Shown piece after piece: positions 1 to 5,521 of a stretch of DNA of 8,309 nucleotides. A program made the translations under genes and the position numbers. Location of the stretch: the NCBI GenBank assembly GCA_031259095.1, contig JAIRLW010000031.1:1-8309 (forward strand). The letters run 5' to 3'. The notes under the pieces were generated by a model, which was given only the letters and a program-made list of their open reading frames with translations, was not told the origin of the DNA and ran no database searches. The first letter of the stretch is position 1. Each line of letters begins with the position of its first letter. This stretch comes from Planctomycetaceae bacterium (lineage in GTDB: Bacteria; Planctomycetota; Planctomycetia; Pirellulales; Thermoguttaceae).

Positions 1-119
1 AACCACTCCGCCCGAAGAAAAGCATTCGGATAAACACAACAATCCGTCAACACATTCCATTCGTCACGAATATCGCGAAACTCTTCAGGTGATTTCAATA
101 TTTGTATTTCAGGATTCAT
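1..119 (-). CDS. N-terminal fragment of a probable CelD/BcsL-type GNAT acetyltransferase (partial)
   Basis: A reading frame starts at ATG 119-117 on the minus strand and stays open for 39 codons to the left edge of the window. It begins MNPEIQILKSPEEF and continues with a segment reading RDIRDEWNVLTD, then FLRAEW. This pattern (an acidic 'EEF..LRxEWNxL' helix followed by 'PFLRxEW') is typical of the N-terminus of GNAT-fold acetyltransferases of the CelD/BcsL group, often linked to exopolysaccharide or cell-envelope biosynthesis. The catalytic acyl-CoA-binding part lies outside the window, so substrate and activity cannot be judged. No convincing Shine-Dalgarno is visible before the ATG (GCGAAAATATACG precedes it), but no other start fits better. 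It lies 480 bp downstream of the GH95 gene on the same strand, separated by strongly structured DNA, so co-transcription is doubtful. A FemAB-like protein is the main alternative. Confidence 0.6.
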   Translation of the reverse strand, partial: MNPEIQILKSPEEFRDIRDEWNVLTDCCVYPNAFLRAEW

Positions 120-209
120 CGTATATTTTCGCAACTAAAAATTCGTTTTAGTTTGAAACAGGATTACACGTAACGGTCTATTTTTATCGCGGCGGATCGC
201 GGACATTCT

Positions 210-397
210 AAATTGGGAATCTCTAAAAATATCATTTGCCAAAAGATTTTTGATTATTTTAATTAATTGATTATTTGTCCCATTAGTCCCTTTTTATCGG
301 GACTAATGGGACGATAGAGCCTAATGGGACAAATAATAATGTTGATTTTTCATAAAACGTTGCGGTTAAAAAACAAATTTTTAGAGGTTCCCAATTT
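210..397. repeat. 188-bp MITE-like element with 21-bp terminal inverted repeats
   Basis: The left end (210-230, reading AAATTGGGAATCTCTAAAA...) and the right end (377-397, ...TTTTAGAGGTTCCCAATTT) are inverted copies matching at 20 of 21 positions; the single difference is T at 220 against the complement of G at 387 (T/C). The interior is AT-rich, has no coding potential, and contains a further set of inverted repeats at 270-337. The end motif GGAATCTCTAAAAA is close to the ends of the repeats at 3701-3786 and 5330-5425 (GGAACTTCTAAAAA), which suggests one family of non-autonomous palindromic elements. No clear target-site duplication is visible beside the termini, so mobility is inferred from form alone. 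Confidence 0.6.
270..337. repeat. Three-arm inverted repeat with two mutually exclusive stems
   Basis: The segment GTCCCATTAGTCCC (277-290) pairs perfectly over 14 bp with GGGACTAATGGGAC (299-312) across an 8-nt loop. The overlapping segment 270-286 also pairs perfectly over 17 bp with 321-337 (CTAATGGGACAAATAAT). CTAATGGGAC occurs twice in direct orientation (303-312 and 321-330). The two pairings share 277-286 and cannot form together on one strand. It sits inside the 210-397 element. Confidence 0.7.
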
Positions 398-400
398 CTT

Positions 401-451
401 TTTATCCGCGAATTTCCACGAATAAACAATTTGTGAAAATTCGCGGATAAA
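401..451. repeat. 15-bp perfect hairpin
   Basis: TTTATCCGCGAATTT (401-415) is the exact reverse complement of AAATTCGCGGATAAA (437-451), with a 21-nt spacer that itself has weak dyad symmetry (CAC at 417-419 with GTG at 433-435). It abuts the 210-397 element with only three bases between. There is no T-tract on either side, so it is not a standard intrinsic terminator, although it lies in the path of transcription leaving the GH95 gene and could slow polymerase or protect a 3' end. Confidence 0.65.
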
Positions 452-453
452 AT

Positions 454-540
454 AGGTAGGCGACCTTTTGCCAAAGGGTTTTCACCCACAGTCGCGTTGG
501 CTATTGCCGACACGATGTTTCGGCGAAATATCGCCTACCT
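454..540. repeat. Multi-hairpin block closed by a 10-bp stem
   Basis: AGGTAGGCGA (454-463) pairs with TCGCCTACCT (531-540). Between the arms are several short hairpins: CCTTT/AAAGG (464-468 with 473-477), GGGT/ACCC (476-479 with 484-487), GGC/GCC around 499-508, GCCGA/TCGGC (about 506-524), and GGCGA/TCGCC (about 522-535), the last competing with the closing stem. The arrangement resembles intergenic mosaic palindromes or a folded small RNA. No promoter of its own was identified. The GH95 stop codon lies 58 bp to the right. Confidence 0.5.
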
Positions 541-598
541 TTTGATTTTTTATACAACAATGATCTCCAAAAATGGGAAACAATCAGGAATTTTTTTA

Positions 599-3481
599 TT
601 ATTTTGCGTTCCATGTTCGTGTTTGCGGTTCTTGGGAAGTGAAAGTCAATGTTTCCGTTTTGTCGGCGAAACGTAAACGACATTTTGTTCCCCATGTTGG
701 ATGAATTATTGTTTTGATTTCTTTGTTATTCCAATCAATATCCACAATAAAACCGCCGCGTGCCGCCAACCCTTTGACGCTTCCCGATTGTAACGACGGA
801 AGCAATGCCGGTAAAATGTGAAGTTCCGTCATTTCGCCGTCCGGTCTGGATTGCAATAAACTTTCACCCAACGCCGAAATCATTCCTAAATTGCCGTCGT
901 TTTGCCACGAAGAACCAAAGAATGTTGAAATCAACGACGAATGAATGGACTGTTGAACGTGCCGATTAAACACCGTTTCGACATTCTTTCCGTCATGCAA
1001 TCTTGCCCAATTCCCCGCCAGCATACTTCCTTGCCACGAAGCGCACGACGTATTGATTACCTTGCGACGCTCCAATGTTTTACGCATTGCTTCCGCCAAG
1101 TCCGGCGTGGTAATCGGCGAAATGTCCCAGTCTGGATTCAACGCCCAACCATGCGCCACTTGTCCGTTGTTCGACGACGTGTCCCAGTCTTCAACCCATT
1201 CCTGCAAATCGCCGCGCGTCGGACTGACTTTATTCGGCGGTAATCGTTTCAATGCGGTTTCGATTTCTTGTTGAAACGGTTCATCTTGACCAAGCGTTTT
1301 TGCCGCTTCGATGGTGTTACGAAATAATGCGCGAATAATTTGAATATCCTGCATCGCCCCGCACGTTGCCCAGCCGACAAAACCGTCCGGTCGGCGATAC
1401 GTATTTTCAAAAGATGTTGCCGGATTGGTTGTCAGATAACCGTGCGCGTCTTCCTGTAACGTGTCCAGATAAAATTGCGACGCGCCTTGCAAAACCGGAT
1501 AAATCTCTTCAAGAAACTTTTGGGATCCCGTAAACCGGTAATGATCGTAAACCGAATAACACAACCACGCACTGCCAACTTGATAAATTGCCCATAATCC
1601 TGTGCCGTTGACGGGCGGTGTTGTCCGCCAAATATCGGCGTTGTGATGAGCAATCCAACCGCGAGCGTTGTACAAATTTTTCGCCGTTTTCGCTCCGTCC
1701 ACTGTTAATTCTTTCGTCAACCGGACAAGCGGTTCGTGCAATTCGGACAAATTCGCCGTTTCCACCGCCCAATAATTAATTTGGGCGTTACAATTCAGCG
1801 TCCAGTTGGAAGCCCACGCCGGTATCAAATCTTTGTTCCATATTCCTTGCAAATTCATCGGTTGCGTACCGGCACGCGAACCGGAAATCAATAAATATCG
1901 CCCGAATTGATAATACAACGCCGCCCATTGCGGATCATGTTGCAACGAAAATTTCCGTAACCGTTTTTCCATCGGCAACAACGCCCGTTCCGTTAACGGA
2001 ATATCCAACTTCACACGGTTAAAGAACGATTGATAATCGGCAATATGCGTTTGCTTCAATTCGTCAAACGGTTTTTTCGCGGCGGTTTCCAAATATTTTG
2101 TAACCTGCGCAATCATTGACCGTGTTTTTTCCGGCGAATTATCGGGTTTAGTGAAAGGATCAATATAAGAATTATTCGCGGTGAAATAAATTTTGACTTC
2201 GGTTGCATCGGCGATAGTTAACGTTGCATTGTTTTTTTTCGTTGCGCCATCGGTAACAACCTGAATTCCCTGCACAAATTTAATTCCTTTATCGTTCTCG
2301 AATACCAGATTTTTAATGCCTCTGTCATACGGATTGGCAATAATCGGCGCATGACCGGTCAAAACGATCACGTTGTTTGCCGTATCTTGTAACGTCTCAT
2401 ATTTCAACGGGCTCGACAACGAAACATCTAACGATAAGGTTTTCGGTTGATTGCTTTGCCAATGAAACACAACAACCTGATCGGGATAACTTGCAAACGC
2501 TTCCCGTTCAAACTTCACGCCGTTTTTTTGATACGACAACTTCACAATTCCTTCCCGCAAATCCAATTCTCTGCGGTAATGCGTAATCGCAACATTTTTA
2601 CCGTCTTGTTCTTGCATTTGCGTTGGAGTTTTCAACGTCAAATCGCCGAGCGGTTCATAACTGCATTGCCAAGGACCGAGCATTGTTTTATTGATTTTTT
2701 CCTGCGCTTCGGCATTCTTGCCCTCAACTAAAAGTTTTCGGATTTCCGGTAACACTTTATAATTATCGGGACGTTGTAAATTGCGTGGTTCGCCCGACCA
2801 AATGGTATCTTCGTTGAGATGAATTTTTTCTTCAAAAACATTCCCGCCAAGCGTTGCTCCGAGCCGACCATTCCCGATGGGCATGAACTCAAACCAATTT
2901 TTCGCCGGTTTGGAACACCAAATCGTATCGGGATGCGTTGGCGGCGTGTTGTCGGAAATCACCGATTCGGCAACCGGCGTAACCGGTTTACCGTTAATAA
3001 AAATATTCAGATCATTTTCATCAAACAAGGCGGCAACATGAATCCATGTATTTTTCGGCAACTCTTCTTTAGAAAGAAGAATATCGTCGTGATTGATCAG
3101 CCGAAGTTTTCGACCCGGATACAAATCAAGCAGCCAACCGTCAGAACCGCCCGGCGTGATTTGGTCAAAAATCCGGCAATTACCGTTATTTTGATCATCG
3201 AGATAAATCCAACCTTGTGCTGCGCCGTATTGTTTTCCTTGAGCGTCGATTGTTTGCGGCAAGACGGTAGGATTTTTGATTTTGTTGTCGTCCGGTTTTG
3301 TTTCGGCAAATTTTTTAATCGCGTTGGCTGTAAGTGTTTCATCAAAACCGTACTGTTCAATCGCGCCGGAAAAACGGTTTCCGCCAACCTGATCGGTTCC
3401 GATTTTCACAGGATGTTCCGCAAAAACCGTCATTGCCAAAAATAAAAACAACGTTACGGTTGTTATCGTTCTAAAAAACAT
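599..3481 (-). CDS. Exported GH95-family glycosidase (alpha-L-fucosidase-like) with LamG-like N-terminal segments
   Basis: A 960-residue protein that probably removes terminal fucose, or a related sugar such as alpha-L-galactose, from glycans outside the cytoplasm. Residues 1-21 (MFFRTITTVTLFLFLAMTVFA) form a Sec signal peptide. Residues 25-62 and 87-173 resemble pieces of a LamG/concanavalin-like beta-sandwich. GH95 runs from about 185 to 946: the entry motif is FEFMPIGNGRLGA, the substrate-site motif LNCNAQINYW gives Asn563 and Asn565 (the N-x-N pair that positions water in the family), TSFENTY gives the likely general acid Glu692, and WQNDGNLG gives Asp862 as a candidate base. The HRHxSH-type motif usual before 'YPG' is replaced by GQVAHGWALNP. 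I chose ATG 3481-3479 because GAGGA lies 5 nt before it; an in-frame ATG at 3493 would add MRTL but lacks a ribosome site. The gene is monocistronic as far as visible. Family is sure; substrate is not. Confidence 0.92.
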   Translation of the reverse strand: MFFRTITTVTLFLFLAMTVFAEHPVKIGTDQVGGNRFSGAIEQYGFDETLTANAIKKFAETKPDDNKIKNPTVLPQTIDAQGKQYGAAQGWIYLDDQNNGNCRIFDQITPGGSDGWLLDLYPGRKLRLINHDDILLSKEELPKNTWIHVAALFDENDLNIFINGKPVTPVAESVISDNTPPTHPDTIWCSKPAKNWFEFMPIGNGRLGATLGGNVFEEKIHLNEDTIWSGEPRNLQRPDNYKVLPEIRKLLVEGKNAEAQEKINKTMLGPWQCSYEPLGDLTLKTPTQMQEQDGKNVAITHYRRELDLREGIVKLSYQKNGVKFEREAFASYPDQVVVFHWQSNQPKTLSLDVSLSSPLKYETLQDTANNVIVLTGHAPIIANPYDRGIKNLVFENDKGIKFVQGIQVVTDGATKKNNATLTIADATEVKIYFTANNSYIDPFTKPDNSPEKTRSMIAQVTKYLETAAKKPFDELKQTHIADYQSFFNRVKLDIPLTERALLPMEKRLRKFSLQHDPQWAALYYQFGRYLLISGSRAGTQPMNLQGIWNKDLIPAWASNWTLNCNAQINYWAVETANLSELHEPLVRLTKELTVDGAKTAKNLYNARGWIAHHNADIWRTTPPVNGTGLWAIYQVGSAWLCYSVYDHYRFTGSQKFLEEIYPVLQGASQFYLDTLQEDAHGYLTTNPATSFENTYRRPDGFVGWATCGAMQDIQIIRALFRNTIEAAKTLGQDEPFQQEIETALKRLPPNKVSPTRGDLQEWVEDWDTSSNNGQVAHGWALNPDWDISPITTPDLAEAMRKTLERRKVINTSCASWQGSMLAGNWARLHDGKNVETVFNRHVQQSIHSSLISTFFGSSWQNDGNLGMISALGESLLQSRPDGEMTELHILPALLPSLQSGSVKGLAARGGFIVDIDWNNKEIKTIIHPTWGTKCRLRFADKTETLTFTSQEPQTRTWNAK

Positions 3482-3486
3482 AAGTG

Positions 3487-3491
3487 TCCTC
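3487..3491 (-). promoter_or_regulatory. Ribosome binding site deciding the GH95 start
   Basis: On the minus strand GAGGA (3491-3487) is followed by the 5-nt spacer CACTT and then ATG (3481-3479). The upstream ATG at 3493-3491 overlaps this site and is preceded only by ACAAAAA, so the downstream methionine is preferred. Confidence 0.65.
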
Positions 3492-3507
3492 ATTTTTTGT
3501 CAAAATG

Positions 3508-3542
3508 TTAAAAGTTGTTGTTGTTGTTGTTAAAAGTTGTTG
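3508..3542. repeat. (GTT)6 microsatellite flanked by duplicated TTAAAAGTTGTTG
   Basis: Six GTT units span 3514-3531. The 13-mer TTAAAAGTTGTTG occurs at 3508-3520 and again at 3530-3542, consistent with slippage or a short duplication. It lies in the likely 5' leader of the GH95 transcript, where it reads as AAC repeats, about 30 bp before the start codon. Confidence 0.8.
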
Positions 3543-3607
3543 AGGGTTAATGGTAACGCAAGACAACACCGCATCGCATTGCATTGCGTTTATTCAAATT
3601 TGGTTTT

Positions 3608-3636
3608 AGTGTAATTGAATTGGTAAACGATGTAAA
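3608..3636 (-). promoter_or_regulatory. Sigma70-like promoter candidate for the GH95 gene
   Basis: Read on the minus strand, TTTACA (3636-3631) and TACACT (3613-3608) are separated by exactly 17 bp, which fits -35 and -10 boxes of a housekeeping promoter. Transcription would begin near 3601, giving a leader of about 120 nt that contains the AAC microsatellite and a small AACGCAA/TTGCGTT hairpin. This is pattern matching only, and housekeeping promoter consensus in planctomycetes is not firmly known. Confidence 0.35.
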
Positions 3637-3644
3637 GTCCTGAA

Positions 3645-3656
3645 CCGACATGTCGG
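3645..3656. promoter_or_regulatory. Perfect 12-bp palindrome, candidate operator
   Basis: CCGACATGTCGG is a perfect palindrome. Its centre is about 50 bp upstream of the proposed GH95 transcription start and 8 bp beyond the -35 box, a position typical of activator binding. It is GC-rich in an AT-rich surrounding. The cognate regulator is not in the window. Confidence 0.4.
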
Positions 3657-3700
3657 CAAAAAATATTTTTGAACACGGAACATTCCGAAATAATCAGAAG

Positions 3701-3786
3701 GGAACTTTTAAAAACTTATTTCTCCACAGACTAAAATCGATTTTAGTCGATTTCGGTCGATCAAAAAATGAGTTTTTAGAAATTGC
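3701..3786. repeat. Interspersed palindromic repeat, copy A
   Basis: This 86-bp unit starts GGAACTTTTAAAAACTTATT and ends AGTTTTTAGAAATTGC, so its ends are imperfect inverted repeats. The centre is a perfect 20-bp palindrome, GACTAAAATCGATTTTAGTC (3729-3748), followed by CGATTTCGGTCGATC. It matches copy B at 5330-5425 at 76 of 86 aligned positions, in the same orientation, and lacks a 10-bp segment present in B. All ten differences are transitions. It lies about 160 bp upstream of the FGE-like gene. Confidence 0.85.
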
Positions 3787-3825
3787 CGGATTTTTTTTTC
3801 GCCTTCTTTTAATTTTTAACACGTC

Positions 3826-3834
3826 TGGTAAAAT
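3826..3834 (+). promoter_or_regulatory. Extended -10 promoter candidate for the FGE-like gene
   Basis: TGGTAAAAT fits an extended -10 element (TG, one base, TAAAAT). The expected -35 position (3806-3811, CTTTTA) is poor, which an extended -10 can tolerate. It would give a start near 3841 and a leader of about 109 nt carrying the TTTCGGAA direct repeat. No better match was found nearer the gene. Confidence 0.3.
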
Positions 3835-3870
3835 AGCCGCGTTTCGTATCGTTTTATGAAGGGCAGACAT

Positions 3871-3890
3871 TTTCGGAATGGGTTTCGGAA
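3871..3890 (+). promoter_or_regulatory. TTTCGGAA direct repeat, candidate regulatory site
   Basis: TTTCGGAA occurs at 3871-3878 and 3883-3890, 12 bp apart start to start. The same octamer occurs inverted (TTCCGAAA) at 3683-3690, where its core also forms the dyad CGGAA-CA-TTCCG (3676-3687). Repeated occurrence within 215 bp of one intergenic region suggests a protein-binding motif, though chance is not excluded. Confidence 0.3.
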
Positions 3891-3949
3891 ATTGTTGATG
3901 TTATTGCTCTTAGGTTGTTTCTTTCCCAATTATTACGAGGATTATTGTA

Positions 3950-5257
3950 ATGAAAAAAATGCCGTTTATTATTCTGTTTAGCGTGTTGATGGTGATTAGT
4001 TCCGGCAGTCAATGCAGAGAATCGAGTAAACCGTTACCGCCGCCATCGCCGATTCCTGCTCCGATTCCTTCTCCGGTTCCGCCCGGTATCACGACGCCGG
4101 AAACTCCGGAAACTCCAGTAACAGAAACATCGTTCATTTCTGTTCCGGCAACCTCAACCGCCGAACCCAAAATAACGCAGGAAATTTCGGCACGAAAACG
4201 TGAAAATCTCAAAAATCCGTTTTTCAAATCGTCGTTGGAATTTCTCAAAGACCCGGTTCCCGTTGAAAATGCCGACGCTCAAACGCAAACCGAAATGAAA
4301 CCGTATTTCGAAAAAATTGCCGGTTCCGATCAGACGTTTAAAATGATTCCGATTAAAGGCGGAAAATTTCTGATGGGCAGTCCCGAAAACGAAAAAGGAC
4401 GGCGCAACGACGAAAGTCCGCAACACGAAGTCGAAATCAAACCGTTCTGGATCGAAGAACACGAAACAACTTGGAAAGAATTTGAACAGTTTGCTCTTAA
4501 AATTTTACGTGACCGCCGGAAAGAAAAGTCGAGTCTGACGGATCGGGAAAAATCAGCCGATGCTCTGGCGTCGCCGACTCCGCCGTATGATATTAGTTCC
4601 ATTAGTCACGACAACGCCGGAAAAATTGGTTATCCTGCCAGCGGAATGACCGTGTACGCCGCCCAACTTTATTGCCGATGGCTGACCATGATTACCGGAC
4701 GTTATTATCGGCTTCCGACGGAAGCGGAATGGGAATATGCGTGTCGGGCTGGTTCAAAAACCGCTTATTCTTTTGGCGATGACGACAGTGAACTCGGTGA
4801 TTACGCATGGTTTTTCGATAACAGTGATGGCGCGTCCAAAAAAGTGAAGACCAAAAAGCCCAACGCTTGGGGACTTTACGATATGCATGGCAATTTGTCC
4901 GAATGGGTTCTCGAACAGTATGACGTAACAACATACGCCAACCGCAAACCAAATTCTTTTGGTTCTCCGGTTAAACCGCCTAAAGGTGATGGTTTTGGTC
5001 AGATCGCACGCGGCGGAAACTGTGAAGACGACGAAACGGCCAATCTCCGGTCCGCGCGGCGACTTTATTCGGAAACAACTTGGAAACAACAAGACCCGCA
5101 ATTTCCGCAAAGTATTTGGTGGGTAACCGATGCGGCTTATGTTGGTTTCCGGGTGATCAGACCGTTAGAACCGCCGAAAACAGAAGAAGAAGCCAAATTA
5201 TATGAACCCCTTCCTTCCGTTTGGCTTGACTATGCCGAGTTAAATCAACGTGATTAA
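3950..5257 (+). CDS. Exported proline-rich FGE-sulfatase-fold (SUMF1-like) protein without catalytic cysteines
   Basis: A 435-residue secreted protein. Residues 1-21 are a signal peptide (MKKMPFIILFSVLMVISSGS core); Cys22 follows, but SGSQC is not a proper lipobox, so lipoprotein anchoring is unlikely. Residues 28-60 form a proline-rich linker (PPPSPIPAPIPSPVPP). Residues about 128-406 match the formylglycine-generating-enzyme/sulfatase-modifying fold: MIPIKGGKFLMGSPENE, RLPTEAEWEYACRAG (254-268), NAWGLYDMHGNLSEWV (305-320), ARGGN (353-357) and YVGFRVIRP (397-405). True FGEs oxidise sulfatase cysteine with two cysteines shortly after RGGS; here the segment is RGGNCEDDETANLRSAR, with only Cys358, out of register. 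It is therefore probably a binding or structural member of the fold, of unknown role. GAGG lies 9 nt before ATG 3950. Flanking direct repeats A and B bracket the gene. Fold assignment is firm; function is unknown. Confidence 0.9.
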   Translation: MKKMPFIILFSVLMVISSGSQCRESSKPLPPPSPIPAPIPSPVPPGITTPETPETPVTETSFISVPATSTAEPKITQEISARKRENLKNPFFKSSLEFLKDPVPVENADAQTQTEMKPYFEKIAGSDQTFKMIPIKGGKFLMGSPENEKGRRNDESPQHEVEIKPFWIEEHETTWKEFEQFALKILRDRRKEKSSLTDREKSADALASPTPPYDISSISHDNAGKIGYPASGMTVYAAQLYCRWLTMITGRYYRLPTEAEWEYACRAGSKTAYSFGDDDSELGDYAWFFDNSDGASKKVKTKKPNAWGLYDMHGNLSEWVLEQYDVTTYANRKPNSFGSPVKPPKGDGFGQIARGGNCEDDETANLRSARRLYSETTWKQQDPQFPQSIWWVTDAAYVGFRVIRPLEPPKTEEEAKLYEPLPSVWLDYAELNQRD

Positions 5258-5290
5258 CCGTTTAAGCGTCCCTTTGAAAATGATTGGGTT

Positions 5291-5317
5291 TTATCCGAAT
5301 CCGATTATCCGAATTCG
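5291..5317 (+). repeat. Short direct repeat TTATCCGAAT
   Basis: TTATCCGAAT occurs at 5291-5300 and 5305-5314, 14 bp apart, and the second copy runs into the 8-bp palindrome CGAATTCG (5310-5317). It lies 34 bp after the stop codon of the FGE-like gene. No hairpin followed by a T-run is present, so it is not a clear terminator. Confidence 0.5.
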
Positions 5318-5329
5318 AAACAATTAATA

Positions 5330-5425
5330 GGAACTTCTAAAAACTTATTTTTTCACAGGCTAAAATCGACCGAAATCGATTTTAGCCGATTTCGGTCGAT
5401 CAAAAAGCAAGTTTTTAGGAGTTGC
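5330..5425. repeat. Interspersed palindromic repeat, copy B
   Basis: This 96-bp unit starts GGAACTTCTAAAAACTTATT and ends AAGTTTTTAGGAGTTGC. The ends pair as CTTCTAAAAACTT against AAGTTTTTAGGAG with one G-T wobble. The core has two overlapping stems: GGCTAAAATCG (5358-5368) with CGATTTTAGCC (5377-5387), and 5365-5378 with 5387-5400 (14 bp, ATCGACCGAAATCG with its complement). It is the longer partner of copy A, carrying an additional CCGAAATCGA. Located between the FGE-like gene and the cytochrome gene, it could end transcription of the former. Confidence 0.85.
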
Positions 5426-5450
5426 TTTATTTCTTTGAGTTTATTAGAAT
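5422..5450 (+). promoter_or_regulatory. Sigma70-like promoter candidate for the multihaem protein gene
   Basis: TTGCTT (5422-5427) and TAGAAT (5445-5450) are 17 bp apart, fitting -35 and -10 boxes. The start would be near 5457, with a 65-nt leader before ATG 5522. The -35 box uses TTGC from the right end of repeat B. Promoter calls of this kind are uncertain without transcript data. Confidence 0.4.
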
Positions 5451-5521
5451 AAGCAACAACCACGTCACAGAATAGTAAAAATTTTGTGAAAATTAAACCC
5501 TCAACAAAAAGGAAAAAAGAA

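Larger units (their letters stand above)
120..598. other. Non-coding region rich in inverted repeats between GH95 gene and acetyltransferase gene
   Basis: No credible gene is visible across this 479-bp gap; the short frames in it are made of inverted-repeat sequence. From left to right it holds a small hairpin before the acetyltransferase start (AACTAAAA 133-140 pairing with TTTTAGTT 146-153), a 7-bp direct repeat ATCGCGG (186-192 and 196-202), the 210-397 element, a 15-bp hairpin (401-451) and a multi-hairpin block (454-540). The last 58 bp before the GH95 stop codon are AT-rich and contain GATCTCCAAAAAT (562-574), which resembles the end motif of the 210-397 element and may be a decayed copy. 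None of the stems is followed by a clear T-run, so no textbook intrinsic terminator can be named for the GH95 gene. Confidence 0.7.
3482..3949. other. Divergent intergenic region between GH95 and FGE-like genes
   Basis: This 468-bp region separates two outward-reading genes and holds no convincing coding sequence; a 69-codon frame at 3650-3859 runs through repeat A and has no family resemblance. It contains, from left to right, the GTT microsatellite, an AACGCAA/TTGCGTT dyad (3555-3561 with 3584-3590), the minus-strand promoter candidate, the CCGACATGTCGG palindrome, a CGGAA-CA-TTCCG dyad (3676-3687), repeat A, a plus-strand extended -10, and a TTTCGGAA direct repeat. Its density of dyads suggests regulated expression of at least one of the two genes. 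Confidence 0.65.

Noticed and set aside
270..337. CRISPR-like array from repeated CTAATGGGAC units
   Set aside because: Only two direct copies 18 bp apart, no uniform spacers, and the pattern is explained by overlapping inverted repeats.
401..451. Intrinsic terminator for the GH95 gene
   Set aside because: The stem is strong, but the loop is 21 nt and no T-tract follows on the minus strand.
283..513. 76-codon minus-strand open frame in the intergenic region
   Set aside because: It consists of inverted-repeat sequence across three structured elements, has no ribosome site and no recognisable protein features.
2819..3445. 208-codon plus-strand open frame opposite the GH95 gene
   Set aside because: The opposite strand carries the LamG-like and early GH95 segments. 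The plus-strand product is rich in R/F/I with no recognisable domain, as expected of a shadow frame.
3650..3859. 69-codon plus-strand open frame before the FGE-like gene
   Set aside because: It runs through repeat A and an AT-rich tract, lacks a Shine-Dalgarno and resembles no protein family.
4001..4018. Lipoprotein signal at Cys22 of the FGE-like protein
   Set aside because: The residues before the cysteine are GSQ, not a lipobox of the L-[AS]-[GA]-C type.
3950..5257. Annotation as sulfatase-maturing formylglycine-generating enzyme
   Set aside because: The catalytic cysteine pair after RGG is missing.
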